DNA of 64,000 nt, from assembly GCA_023525975.1 (NCBI GenBank), contig CM042019.1:80598344-80662343 (forward strand), given 5' to 3'. A program made the position numbers and the translations under genes. Shown here one piece after another: positions 46,829-59,581 of the stretch. Each line of letters starts with the position of its first letter. Position 1 is the stretch's first letter. This DNA is from Smallanthus sonchifolius. Its lineage: Eukaryota > Streptophyta > Magnoliopsida > Asterales > Asteraceae. Below the pieces are notes generated by a model. It was not told the DNA's origin and searched no databases. It saw nothing but the letters and a program-made list of their open reading frames with translations.

Positions 46829-47309
46829 TGTTAGGACATAGATTTGTAATGACAAAAGCTTGTAATAGTTAGATTTTATGTCTTTATGTTTTGTTATGAA
46901 ATTGTAAAGTTGCTAAGTGTTTTTAGTAGTAAGCCTAGAGGCGAACTTAGTTAATTTCGCCTGACCTATCAGAGGCGAACTTAATAAGTTCGCTTAGGCA
47001 TAGCTGAGGCGAACTTGTTAAGTTCGCTTAGTCTGTTTCAGGCGAACTTAACTAAGTTCGCTTACATCAGTTTTGGTTCTATATATATGTGTTACAGAGT
47101 CATTAGACAGAGAGTTGAACAGAAGTGAACAATTGTCTGATTGAGTCTGTAACCATTGTTATTCTGAATATAATCAAGAAGTTTATTTACGCGTGTTGTT
47201 TTGGATTGTCGGTTAGTATACAAATCGGTAACGCGAAGGATTCCGCACTTCGTGTTATAGAAAAGTCATATCATGAGTTTGATCAGTAGCTGAGTTACCT
47301 GGACCTACA
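46829..47309 (+). repeat. 5' LTR of SirB
   Basis: TGTTAGGACA...CCTACA, 481 bp. It shares only the first bases, the palindrome words and a 'GGATTCCGCACT' block near 47240 with the SirA LTR. Palindromes at 46938-47056 are followed by TATATATA at 47080. Confidence 0.88.
46938..47056. repeat. Palindrome array in SirB LTR, before TATA
   Basis: Four units of GCGAACTT-n3-AAGTTCGC (first degraded to AATTTCGC), spaced 26-34 bases apart. Confidence 0.88.
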
Positions 47310-47311
47310 AG

Positions 47312-47323
47312 TGGTATCAGAGC
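47312..47323 (+). other. Primer binding site of SirB
   Basis: TGGTATCAGAGC two bases after the LTR end. Confidence 0.9.
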
Positions 47324-47879
47324 ATAGTGCTCGTGAATTTAGTACGATTCTTGGGGATAATTGACGGTTTTTGTGTACAATTTGACAAGATTTTCAACAT
47401 TCTTCAAGTTTCTGCAACAATGGCATTTTTTTAAGTTCTTGAAGACTGTTTCTTGACTGAATTCGTGATTTTGGAAGTGTAATTGACGAAATTAGACCGA
47501 TAAAACTATTACATTTGTTAAAATTCATAATCCTACGGATCAATTTCCTTGAATTCCATCAATTCGCTGAGAAATCATGAATTTTGAAGGCTTCGGTTCG
47601 TGTTTGGTTGAAGACTCTGATTGATTCTGTTACAGCAGTTTAAGCGAACTTGCTGAGTTCCTGTTCAAGCGAACTTAGCAAGCGAACTTATTAAGTTCGC
47701 TTCTCACATTTCAAGCGAACTTAGCTGTTAAGCAAACTTACAAGATTTCCTCCTTAAGCGAACTTGTCTTGTTCGCCTGATATTAAGTTCGCTTAGTACT
47801 CCCTAAAGCGAACTTATTAAGTTCGCCTGAGGGTAAAGAAGTTCAGTACTTAGAAAATTTTTCAGAAATTTTTTTTAAC
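47324..47879 (+). promoter_or_regulatory. SirB leader with palindromes
   Basis: Leader alignable with SirA and SirD, then palindrome units and half sites at about 47641-47830. Donor-like G|GTAAAG at 47833, 46 bases before gag ATG. Confidence 0.65.
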
Positions 47880-50800
47880 ATGGCAAATATGGTTCAAGTC
47901 ACAAACATGTTCAATTATGACAATGAGATTGGTACATCTCAAAAACCTCCGAAGTTGCTGAATCTATCTGATTATTCAAATTGGAAAGATCGGTTTGATC
48001 AATTCGTATCTTTTACCGATACTAGTTTGTGGATTCCAATTTTGGAAGGATATACACACCCTACTTATTCATGGATGGGAAAAGATGATGTTCCAAAACC
48101 AGTGTCTGCTTTATCTACTGAAGAGAAGTTGTTATTTGATCGAGAAAAGAAAGCAATGGCTAGCATTTCGATGTCTCTACCAAAGGAAATTTATCACAGT
48201 TTTAAACAGTTCAAGTCTTTTCAACAGCTGTGGGAAGCTCTACAGAAAAGGTGTGAAGGGAGTTTAGATGTGAAGAAAAGTAGAAAAGAGTTACTAAAGA
48301 AGCAGTTCTTAGTTTTTAAACATTTTCAGAATGAATCTTTGGATGATCTTGCTATAAGATTCTATCATCTTCTTAGTGAACTGGATAGTGCATCTGTGGT
48401 ATATGAGACTGAGGAAATCAATGATAAATTCTTGGAGGCTTTACCGTCAAAGTTTGATGTGTATACGGTTTTGATCAAGGAAAATGTTAAGTACAAAACC
48501 ATGTCTCTTGAAGAAGTTCTAGGGAAGATCCAGTCACATGACATGAATTTGAAAAAGAAAGAGACTAATTTGGAGCATATCCAGGATCCCTCGATGTATT
48601 TTGCCAAATCTGTTGGTAAATCTGGTACTGGTGTAGCATTCTTTTCTGGTGATGCTCAAGAATCTATGCTCAAGAATCTTCAAATGATCAGTGTTCTGGA
48701 GTCCCAAGTTATTCTGGTCATACAAGCCATTCTGGATTTTCTGCCACTACTGCTTCAACATCATCTGGATCTCATGTGAATCAGAAAGTTGCTGATGATT
48801 ATTTGGCTATGTTTTCTTCTTTCATGGTATCATATGAAAATTTCATTGGAGTTAAAATACATGATCCTGAGGTTATAGAAGAAGATTTCAAACAGATTGA
48901 CCCTGTTGATCTGGAAGAAATGAATATCCAATGGAATATGGCAATGTTGATGCGACAGGCTAAAGATTTCTTGAAGAGAACTGGTAGGAAATATATTGGT
49001 TCAAATAGTCGATCGCGTATGGGGTTTGATAAGAGCAAAGTTAGGTGTTACAACTGCCAAGAGTATGGTCACTTTGCTAAGGAGTGTGTGAAGCCAAAGG
49101 TAGAATTTGATTCTCAAAAGAAGCAATCTAACTTTCAGCATAATAGGAATCAGTCACATGGTTCATCTGGTAATCAAAATCATGGTCCTTCTGGTAATAC
49201 AAATCATGCATCTGCTTCATCAGCTTTAGTTGCTCAAAATGACGAAAACTATGATTGGGGCATTCATCTGGAAGATTTGGTGGGTACTGTGAGTCAGGCT
49301 TTTGTTGCAGAAATTCAGTCAGAAAAACCGGAAGAGTCTACTGATGATGATAGTTCTAGTGATGATTCATGTGATGGTGATAGTGTTCCAAGTGTTGGTG
49401 ATGAGGAAGAAAGAGAGAAAAGTAGTGATTCTGATGCTGTGTCAGGGGTTGCTGAGGAAGAAATTGTTCTTACAGAAAATACTTCAGTTGGTGATGATGC
49501 ACAGAATATTCCAATTGCCAAAGTAAAGAGACATGTCTGACCCGACTAAGGTAAAAGACTCTGTTTATGAAATATTTTGTTCTAACTGTATTTCTGTTAA
49601 AAATAAAATGCAAAAAGTCATGGATGATAACACAAACTTGATTTGTGACACGAAATCAATGCATACTGTTAATCAGAAACTAAAAGATAATGATAAACTG
49701 TGCATTGATAGAATTGAGTCTTTGAAAAGAGACTTAAATTCTCTTGGGTTAAAATACAAAGAGCAGGGTTATCATCATGATATGGCTTATGCTGAAATTG
49801 AAAAACAAAATGAAGTAGTTGCCCAAAAGAATAAGGAAATTTTGGAAAAAGAATCTGAGGTGATAAAGTTACATAGAAAGATGGAACAGTTTGAGAATTC
49901 ATCTGTAGTTCTGGATTATTTCAATGCTAATGCTGATCCAACAAAAAGGGTTGCTGGTATTGGGTTTGTACCTCCTCCATTCAATGGGAATTATGTAGTT
50001 GAGCCTGAAATAATTCATGAAGAGGAGATTGATCCCAAGACAGTATTAAAAGTGAATCCAGTGACGGGTGAAGACATGGTGTATGATTCTGATACAGAGG
50101 ATGAAGTGTTTGATGATTCAAAGGTTGAGGGTATTGCGAAAGAAGTGAATATTGAGGAACCAATGGTTATGAAGAATGTTACTCGGGATAGGTGTATCTT
50201 GACAGAACCTGAAGAGGTGAAGGTGGTTCAAACTAAACTTTCTCCAATATTAAAGTTAAGTGGGTTTGTTGCGGCTGGTTTTCAAAAAGTGAATTCTTCA
50301 AAGGTGCCAAAACAGACTTATGTTCCTAAGAAGCCGGTTAATTGTTCTGGGCATTCATCCGAAGCGTCTTCTTCTGATGGTTCTTCAAATTCGAAGAAAA
50401 CACCTTATTTCAGAACTTATCACGAACGAAGAGTGTGTTTTCACTGCAATGAAGTTAGTCATATTTTGATTAATTGTCCATACAAGAACAAGGGTAAAAT
50501 GAAGGCTGTTCCTTCACAACCGAAAGTGGTGAAAATTCTAAAAAGAAAAGACGAGGGAAAGTCGTCTTTCAGTCTGGAGAAAAATATGACTGATCATTCT
50601 TTTGTTAAATCCCATGGATTTAAACAACATAATTTATTGAATGCTAAATCTTTTGTTTGCAAAGAGAAATTTGAGATTCCAAAAGTTGGGATTTCAAAAG
50701 ATACTCTTCAGGAGGTTAAATTGTCTAGACCTCAAAGAAGAAGAAGAAACAGAAAATTAAAGAAAATTTTGGAAACATCTGAATCTGAAAATAATTTTTC

Positions 50801-50972
50801 AAATAATGTTTCTAAAAATAATAAAAATGGTTCTTCTTTGAAAAAGTCTGATTGTCAAACTTCTGTTCCAACAGTGAATGATAATATTGATTGTAAATTA
50901 CAAGAAGTGGTTTATTTTGATCAATCAGGACGACCCAAGACCACGATGGCTTGGGTTCCACTTTCTAACTGA
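47880..50972 (+). pseudogene. gag: gag of SirB (two frameshifts)
   Basis: MANMVQVTNMFNYD start at 47880. The capsid-like region (PKLLNLSDYSNWKDRFDQF, WEALQKRCEG, LDDLAIRFYHLLSELDSA) is open to 48779. A perfect 14-base direct duplication (48652-48665 and 48666-48679) shifts the frame. The next frame (48776-49540) has the knuckle CYNCQEYGHFAKEC (about 49045-49086) and an acidic Ser-rich part. A second shift near 49520-49535 leads to the coiled coil (49590-49890), the linker FVPPPFNGNYVVEPEI, a second knuckle CFHCNEVSHILINC (Gly changed to Ser), an Arg-rich patch RPQRRRRNRKLKK and AWVPLSN then TGA. Twice the size of ordinary copia gag, as in Sireviruses. Confidence 0.92.
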
Positions 50973-53900
50973 TTCTCGTTGTTTATGTAGGGACAACCAA
51001 GGAGGACTATCAACAATACATGGTATGTGGATAGTGGTTGCTCTCGACATATGACAGGGAATGTGAAATTGCTTGAGGATGTGATTAAAATTGATGGTGG
51101 TTATGTCGCTTTTGCGGGTAATAAAGGCGGGTACATAACGGGCCAGGGAGCGTTAAAGAATGACAAAGTAAAATTTGAAAAGGTGAATTATGTTGAGCAG
51201 CTGGAACATAATCTTTTAAGCGTATCACAAGTCTGTGACAAGAAGTTTTCGTTCCATTTCAACGATCATGAATGTTATATTCTGAAACCGGGTTTTGTGA
51301 TTCCTGATGAATGGATTCTTATGAAGGATCCAAGGAGAAATGACACGTATGTCCTTGACATGAGTGTTGCCACTACAACGGATTCAATTCCAACATGTAT
51401 ACTCTCCAAGGCGTCGGAATCTGATTCAATATTGTGGCACAGGAAGCTAGCTCACATAAACTACAGGAAGATGAACTACATTGTTAGGAATGATCTTGTG
51501 ATTGGTATTCCGAAAATGAAATTCTCAGTTCCTGATGATTGTATTCCGTGCAAGAAGGGAAAGCAAAGAAAGAAATCTCACAAATCGAAATTGACAAATT
51601 CTATCGTAACTCCGTTGGAATTGCTGCATATGGATTTGTTCGGTCCAATAAGTATTAGGAGCATTGGTGGGAAATCGTACTGCTTGGTAGTAACTGATGA
51701 TTACTCCAGATTTTCATGGGTTAAGTTTCTTTCATCTAAAGCTGAAACCACTGAGTTGGTTCAATACTTAATCCTGGGTTTGGAAAATTTATTGAATCTG
51801 AAAGTCAGAAGAATCAGGAGTGACAATGGCAGCGAATTTAAGAATAGCAAAATGGGTTTATTTTGTTTACAAAAAGGAATTCATCATGAATTCAGTGCGC
51901 CATATGTTCCTCAACAAAACGGTGTCGCTGAACGAAAGAACAGGACGTTGGTCGAAACAGCTCGCACGATGCTTGCAGATTCTAAGCTACCAGTCACCTT
52001 TTGGGCTGAAGCTGTGAATACTGCGTGTCATGTTTTGAACAGGGTCTTGACCGTCAAGCTACACAACAAGACTAGCTATGAATTGCTAAATAATCGAAAG
52101 CCGAATCTGGAATATTTACTACCTTTTGGTAATCCGTGTACCCTACTGAAGGTTCGAGATGTCCCGACAAAATTCAGTGTGAAGGCTATTGAAGGGATTT
52201 TTCTGGGATATGTGGCTAATTCGACTACCAAGAGGGTTTATAACAAAGAGACGCGCCAAGTTGAAGAATGGTTCCATATTGACTGTTCAAATCGGTCTTT
52301 ACCACAAATGGCGATTGGTCCGGATTGGGCATTTGATTATGAAAACTTATTCAAGTCTTTTCATTTACCTTCTGACATTTCTGATGAAGATGCTGCTGTT
52401 CTTTATGATTCTTGTCAAGATGCACAGCATAATGGATTTCTACCAAATACAGTTCCCAATTCATCGATTCCATTTACTTCTGCTCCTGATCCTAATGTTG
52501 CTTCTTGTTCCGGTCCACAAGATTCAGAGAGTGAGGAGGATAATGCTATTTTTCAAGATTCTTCTGCTGATTCGTTGTTGGGTGATGATCCATTACCTTC
52601 GATACAGGCTCAGGGGGAGATTCCTACAAATTTAGACTCGGATATTCCTGTTAATCAAGATTATTCTTATCAATCTGAATCTACTCAAGTTGAAGTGTTG
52701 CCGGTTCCTGAGGTCGCATCCATCAAGGAACTCAAAAATCATCCAGTAACAAATATAATTGGAAATTTACATGATGGAGTGAAAACTCGTTCTCTTGTTG
52801 ACAATACTTGTTTGTATACTTGCATTAAAGATTCTGGTGTTCTTGATGATTGCTCACATTCTTGCTTTATTTCCCAGGTTGAACCCAAGAATGTAGAGAT
52901 GGCTTTAAATGACAATAACTGGATAGAAGCTATGCAGGAAGAGCTAGCTCAATTTGATAAACTGAAGGTTTGGAATCTGGTTGATTTACCGAAAGGTGCG
53001 TATCCGATAGGAACCAAATGGGTGTTTAAATGTAAAAAGGACGATCGAGGTGTCGTGGTACGCAATAAGGCAAGATTAGTTGTCCAGGGCTTCAATCAAC
53101 AAGAAGGAATTGATTACACCGAAGTTTATGCGCCGGTTGCAAGGCTTGAAGCTATAAGGCTGTTTCTCGCTTTTGCTTCCTTTAAAGGATTTAAGGTGTT
53201 TCAATTAGATGTCAAGAATGCATTTTTATATGGAAAGGTCAAGGAGGAAGTCTATGTGTGTCAGCCGCCGGGGTTTGAAGATCCGCTGAATCCGAACATG
53301 GTTTTCAAGCTAGATAAGGCTCTTTATGGTCTTCATCAGGCTCCTCGTGCGTGGTATGAGACTTTATCAACACATCTTTTGGCGAATGACTTTGTTCGTG
53401 GAAAGATAGACTCGACCTTATTCATAAAGAAATCAGGGGGAGATTACCTACTGGTACAGATTTATGTGGATGATATTATATTTGGCTCGACAAATGAAGG
53501 GTTGTGCAAAGAATTTGAGGGTGTTATGAAGTCGAAATTTGAAATGTCTGCGATGGGAGAGTTATCGTTTTTCTTAGGTTTACAAGTAAATCAAAAGGAA
53601 GATGGTTTCTTTATTCATCAGTCCAAGTATGTCAAAGACATCTTGAGCCGGTTCAAGATGGAGGACTGTACTTTATACGATACTCCAATTCCGGTCAATA
53701 ATAAGTTAAATTCTGACCCGGAAGGAAAAGATGTGGACTGTCGACTTTATAGTGCTATGATTGGATCCCTCATGTACTTAACCGCTTCAAGGCCGGATAT
53801 AATGTTTGCCGTGTGTATCTGTTCCAGATTTCAGGCAAAGCCAAAAGAATCTCACTTAATTGCTGTGAAAAGAATCTTTCGGTATTTAAAAGGAAAACAA

Positions 53901-54407
53901 CGTTTAGGGCTATGGTATCCTCATGGTTCTAACTTTGATTTCAATGCTTATACTGATTCTGATTTTGGTGGTTGTTGTCTGGACAGGAAATCTATAACAG
54001 GTGGTTGCCAGTTCTTAGGAAATCGACTTGTATCCTGGCAATGCAAAAAGCAAACCACAGTCTCGATTTCAACATGCGAAGCAGAATACATCGCTGCTGC
54101 AAGTTGCTGTTCACAGATCCTGTGGATACAACAACAATTGAGAGATTACGGTTTGAATTTTATAGGAACCCCTATGTTTATTGATAATAATGCTACTATG
54201 TCCATAACGAATAATCATGTTAAACATAGTAAAACTAAGCACATCGAAATTCGATATCATTTTATCCGTGATTGTGCAGAGAAAATGTTGATTGAGCTGG
54301 TCAAGGTACATACTGAAGATAATTTTGCTGATTTGTTTACTAAAGCATTTGATCGTACCAGGTTTGAGTTCCTAATTAAAATGATTGGTATGATCAATCC
54401 CGAATAA
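50973..54407 (+). CDS. pol: pol of SirB, open: protease, integrase, RT, RNase H
   Basis: Pol lies in the same frame as the end of gag but behind TGA (50970) and TAG (50988). The continuous open frame runs from about 50991 to 54407. Counting from GTG at 51027: protease DSGCSRHMTG (2-11), pre-integrase LWHRKLAH, integrase D203, D266, E302 (SDNGSEF, NGVAERKNR), RT with D728 (LDVKNAFL) and YVDD 813-816, RNase H D977, E1020, D1053, end IGMINPE. About 1126 codons without a stop and with the key residues present, so the enzyme part may be functional. Expression needs read-through or splicing across the two stops; the sequence before 50990 (CTAACTGATTCTCGTTGTTTATGTAG) looks like a 3' splice site. Confidence 0.93.
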
Positions 54408-55283
54408 AATTTTTCAAAATCAAAATTTCATGGAAAAATTTTCTTTTAGTTTCTTTTATTGCTTTATTACATTTCTGCAGTTACACTTTCAGTCAAAAAG
54501 TCTAAATTATAAAAAGTCAAAACAAATTGAAAAATATAAAATTTGACATCATTTGAGGTTAGAGAAGAAATGATAGTACATCAGTGATTAGTTCATTTCA
54601 CACGACCTTAGTAGACCTTGTTATATGATTGCTTAAATTAAGTTGATTTGATCTAAATTTCATAGTATGCATAAATGAGAAATGATAGTGTTGTGAATGC
54701 TCTAATCTTGAAAATTTAATTTTAAATTTGTGTATGAGTTTTGAATCTTAAATTGTCAATAGACTACAAGCGTTTTGAAACTAATAGTAGTGTGAAAATT
54801 AAATAAAACATGATTACATCTGTGATTTGAATCCATTATATGCCTGTGTGTGTGTGTAAAAGATCATTATCAGATAAAGAATATATGGTTTTAAAGAATT
54901 TCATGAGACCAATATCGAATTATATCTTTAGCACAAATTTATTTCGGTTCACTTCACTGCCCATGCCCCGAAAAACATGCAAGGTGTTGTTGAACTAAGA
55001 TATACTTTCACAATCTGTTGAAATATATATTCGCCCTTGGATCAGTTAGATTCATTATATAGTCTGACTTCATTGAAACTTATCCAGATAATAGTTGGAT
55101 CCTCATACCTGAATCTGTTGATTCTCTTTATTCAGCCAATTCATTAGAATCTTCTTATTCTGAATCATTATGATTCTTATATCCTTTGGGATCTGCTTCT
55201 ATGCTTGTGCTAAATGAGATAATTTCATCTTGGAATTTGATCTAATCTTAAAAATTAAAAACTGTAGATGTCTTGAAGATAGT
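54408..55283 (+). other. Conserved non-coding island after pol (SirB copy)
   Basis: Counterpart of 7539-8420 in SirA. Shares GGTTCACTTCACTGCC and CATGCCCCGAAAAACATGCAA (54950-54980) and ends in GTCTTGAAGATAGT at 55283, after which Tek3 sequence follows. Confidence 0.65.
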
Positions 55284-55631
55284 CCAACTAGGTCGCACGT
55301 CGTCGGAAGGTCCTCCTCAACCTTCCACATCCAAATTGCCCGAATCAACCAATCCCAATCAGACGTGCACACTCTAGGTGCTCTGGGTGCGGGTACGCCT
55401 GAAGACTCTGGCATCTTGTGAACTACCGTTGTGTCTAGGCAATACGCGGTCGCCTCAAACAGTGGACTGAAGTTAGGGTGGGGGTTAGTGTGTAACATGA
55501 TGTGACTACAATATCCATGTGACATGATGAATGGTCATGCAATGCTTATGCAATGAAAAGTTTTTGTGAGTCATTTGAATTATAGACTAGGTTCAATTTT
55601 TTTTTGACTCCTAGTTCGCTATAATCAATGG

Positions 55632-55643
55632 CTCTGATACCAA
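55632..55643 (-). other. Primer binding site of Tek3
   Basis: Plus strand GCTCTGATACCAA, minus TTGGTATCAGAGC, just inside the LTR end. Confidence 0.88.
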
Positions 55644-55645
55644 TC

Positions 55646-56617
55646 TGTCACACCCCGCCAAAGCGGAAGCGCGAGGCGTAACATTCATGGTTTTCAAAGC
55701 ATACAATTACCGCAAACACATACATGATAAATGGATACATAAACAACTTTAAAGTTTTACATCCCAAAATGTCATTTGAGTTTACAAAAAGTTAAGATTT
55801 CGCAAATATGACTCATATACAATGAGTTATACAAGAGAAATCCCCCAAAAGTCGTATCCATTGTGCATGCATGTAACCTACATTGCTAACCTTGCGACCA
55901 CGTTCAATTTCCTGAAAAACATACTTAAAATGTCAACACTAGGTTGGTGAGTTCACAGGTTTTAATCAAATAGTTCTTTGTAAATTCGATTGTTCGTAAA
56001 TAGTTCCAGGTGCATGTGATAATCAGAATAAGTAATGTGTGACCCATTTGTAAACTAGCTAGGAATACAAATAATATGTTCATACATGAGGCGTAACCAA
56101 ACCATTACAATTGTTCTTTCGCCCCTCTCATTTGTTATCAGATGCTATGCGGCCATAAATCCCCCAGATTGCGGTTAGCGCGACTAACCATGACCGGGGG
56201 ACGTCACTCCCCATAGTACTATTCATAGGACCCTAGGCTACAGTTAATGGTTACTAAGTTGTTCCAGGGGACTTTAGCGGCCTAAATTGTGTTCAACTCA
56301 TGCAAACATAAAGGTCGAGTCTTATTCTCTTGTTATCACATGAAAAATAGTTGTAAGTATGCTTTTCCCCCAAATATAGAAAACAGTAAAAAGGGGCCGT
56401 GAAACTCACCTCGAGACCTGTGTATGCTAGCAAATAGTAGTTGTGCAAGTAAGACTTGACTATCCGTACCCTAATTACAAAAGGGTACCTTAGTGTTAAG
56501 ATTGATCGTCCTACATACAAGTTGTTCACCTGACTTAACATATCTGGTTAGGGATACTTTTGTTTAGTAAAAACGATGTTTTTGTGTTATGACCCGTTGG
56601 TGATTATTATTCCGCTC

Positions 56618-56648
<31 letters not shown>

Positions 56649-58899
56649 TCATGTGAGAAGTTTATATATGAATTGCATGATGATGACATGTTACGTTTAC
56701 TAAATAATTTTATTTTCATCCATCTATATATTATTTTAAATAATAGTTCATTATCGTCATGATCATTCAAGAATATATATATATATATATATATTCTATT
56801 ATTACTTTATTTATTTCTTTACTAAATAAATTTCATGAGGTAACACCCGGTTAGATATTGTGATCATCACACACACATATATATTCTCAATTATCAAAGT
56901 AGCACATAATGTTCGTTAAAATCTCGTCACGCTTAATAACTTAGAAATTTCCAAACGTACATGTTAACACTCTTAATGGTTATATTTACTAAATGAATAC
57001 GCGGGTTTTATAATGTCCATTTTTGTTATAAAATATCCTTTTATATTTGATTATTTAAAAAAAAAAACGTCTTTAATATATATAAATTATCTACTTTTAT
57101 TAAAAATATGTTTAAAGTCATAATGTCACTAAAAATCATTTTTATGAACAATGGTTAAGTCTTAAATTTATATATACTAATATGACCATTTTAATTGGTA
57201 ATAATCTTTTAACCATTATTGTTTACCAAATTACTCCCAATCAATGAGTACACGTTTATATTTATTATAAACATACTATTTTAACGTGTCGTTTTCACAT
57301 ATACTTGTTTTTACAACATGTATAAAAGAACATAATCACCTTATTTTTATACACTTTAATTCAATATCTCGGTGACGTGTTTAATCTACATACACATGTA
57401 TAAATCTACACACACGTCTTTCATTTTTTTTCATAAACATGCTTATTTTTATACCTAATGTTTTATATATATTTAGATCTACACATTTTTTAGCACGAGT
57501 TATACGTTCAACCTCCATTTTTAATAAAACATCTCTCTCTATATATATTTTTCTACTCAGGTATATTCTGCTTTTACAACTTTTATAATCAAGTACCAAA
57601 TACACAACTACATACGTATTTGTATATATATACATACTCAAAGATCTATTTTTTAACTGCTCATGCTTTATCATCTATAATCTTTCATAAAACAACAAAC
57701 CGTATGGATTCACATATATATACATATACGACACACATGCATGTATGTATATACCTGTGTTTTAAATCTTGAGTTTAGTACACTTAACTTGCCATATGAT
57801 TTATATTAGAAAAGTTTATGAAGATATCCCTTTTTAAGGTGAACAAAATGCATGTTAAACCATACTTTTTAAAGAAAATAACATGAATACAAGGATTAAA
57901 TAGATGGAATCTTTACCACTAGACAAGCTAGGGAAGACAACAAGTTAGATGGTGATTTTTGAGAGACAAATATGAAGATCTTGAACTTCTTAGCTTGAAT
58001 GCTTGAGGAAACACTAGTAAGCTTCTTGAATCACCAAAGAAGGAGGTTTTTAGCCTTGAAAATAGATGAACACTTGAAGATAATATGAAGATGGATGTTG
58101 GTTGTTGTTGTCATGAGTAGAGGGAGAAAAGAGTGAGGATGGAGTGTTGTGAAGTGAATGAATGATGAAAAGATGGAGTAGGAGTCCTTTAATGATATTG
58201 AAAAGAAATGAAGTATGGAAGATGGAGTATTGAAGTGTATAAAATCAAATGGAATGAAAAAAACAGTCATATGGGGTGGACCCACTTGGGTTTTGCCATG
58301 AAAGAATAATGGTGGGGTGGATTGGGTTAATAAACTAATTAATTAGGTTTAAAAGTTTATTAATTAGTTCATTAAATGTATTAATTTCAATTAGAGTTTT
58401 AAATGGAAATTTAATTCGGTTTAGGTTATTAACGGTACTAGTATTACAATTTAACTGGTTAGAGGCTAGCTTGGTGAAAAATATTCAAATCACGGGTTAT
58501 ATAATTTGTTGATGTGATTATTTGTATATAAAAAAATGTTTAAACGCGCCTATATGAGATACGGTCTTTGAAAGAAAGTCATCATGTATTTAATTCATGA
58601 ATATTTATTTTATACTTGTAGAGTTTATATTTTTATGTTTTATTTATTTATTTTTTGTTTATGGCCTCTAAATATCGTGTTGTTTATTTTAAATTAATCA
58701 CCAACGTTCGTACTATGCGGGCCAAACGGGTACGTGAACCGGTAACTACCAAAATTACCAAAATATGAAATGAAAGAATGTACGGCTTTTGCTAGACTTT
58801 AATGTCCTAACTGATGCAATTAGGTCTATAAGGAAACATAAATAATGTAAACACGTTTATGATAAGCATGAATATTCACCTGTAATGTCGAGTGTCACA
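55646..58899 (-). repeat. 5' LTR of Tek3, 3254 bp
   Basis: In plus view TGTCACACCCCGCC...GAGTGTCACA. Resembles the Tek1 LTR in parts (56060-56550, 58030-58160, 58700-58899), so it is a related family. It holds the intron-like pair (56409 and 55912), (TA)n runs near 56621-56650 and 56775-56793, and a long AT-rich middle (56800-57780) with no ORF of note. No palindrome array is visible. Confidence 0.82.
55912..56409 (-). other. Intron-like module in the Tek3 LTR
   Basis: Minus strand GAG|GTGAGTTTCACGGCCCC at 56409 and TATGTTTTTCAG|G ending at 55912, 498 bases apart, with CTCACCAAC upstream of the acceptor. Flanks 56399-56410 and 55946-55956 pair with a single bulged base. Confidence 0.45.
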
Positions 58900-59581
58900 A
58901 TTTTATCCCTTTGAAAGTACACATAGTCCTTTCTTTTGAATACGTCTTTGAAATTCCAGGGATGAGTTTTGTTATGCTCAAAAGTGGCTTCCTCCATTTT
59001 TTTTGAACATATGGAGTTCTCTCTCCATATGCATGACAGATGTTAAACACCTTCCTTGGTTGGTTTGCTTGATGATTTGTTGAGATTGAGGATTGTCCCT
59101 TTTCAATAATTAACTTTCTTCCTTCAGGAGGATAGCTAATTTTGATCTGTTTGGTGAGTTGAGGTACTGGTATAGCGGGAATAAAGGGACATGGACCATT
59201 GGTTTGGATTACTCTACCAGATTTGGTGGTTTTGAGAATTACTTCATTTGTAAGGAGTAATGGAGCTTCACTTATTTTAGTGGATTCTGAGCATGTGGAC
59301 TCAGATTCAAATGAGGTATTGCAGTCTTGCACAGATGATTCTTCCTTGTAAAGATCAAGGTTTCGGTTTGCATGGTCAAGGTTTGTGAGATTGAAGTTTG
59401 GTTCATGGATTGTTAAATAGTCAGCAGGTGGAAGGACGGATTTGTAGGGCTTTTCAGCTTGAAATCCAAGACCAGCAGTCACCTTCTCAAGAATTTGAGC
59501 ATCCAAAAGTCTTTGCAGCTTTTTGGATGCAAACTCATATTTGTCAACATGAGCTTTTTGGTCTGCCAACTCATCTCTTGT
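58900..59581 (-). pseudogene. gag: gag linker fragment of SirC
   Basis: Open on the minus strand from 59569: MADQKAHVDKYEFASKKLQR, a coiled-coil start, then AGLGFQAEKPYKSVLPPADY, the place of the VPPPFNGNY linker in SirA/B/D, an acidic Ser-rich stretch and a basic end (HAYGERTPYVQKKWRKPL) where the second knuckle should follow. The frame runs into Tek3 at 58899. SirD's LTR cuts the other side. Confidence 0.6.

Larger units (their letters stand above)
46829..55283 (+). mobile_element. SirB: plus-strand Sirevirus-like element, 3' end cut
   Basis: 5' LTR, primer site, palindrome leader, gag, unbroken pol and conserved spacer. It ends at 55283 against Tek3 sequence, so the extra ORF, purine tract and 3' LTR are gone. 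The flank ATAGA (46824-46828) has no partner. It lies inside SirC pol. Confidence 0.88.
55284..58899 (-). mobile_element. Tek3: minus-strand chromovirus-like 5' LTR with leader
   Basis: LTR 55646-58899 plus 360 bases of internal leader to 55284. The rest of the element is missing. A short open piece at 55418-55290 (MPESSGVPAPRAPRVCTSDW) may be the start of its first ORF; I do not recognise it. Confidence 0.75.

Noticed and set aside
56621..56793. (TA)n runs as promoter or origin
   Set aside because: Simple repeats in an AT-rich LTR, with no supporting element nearby.
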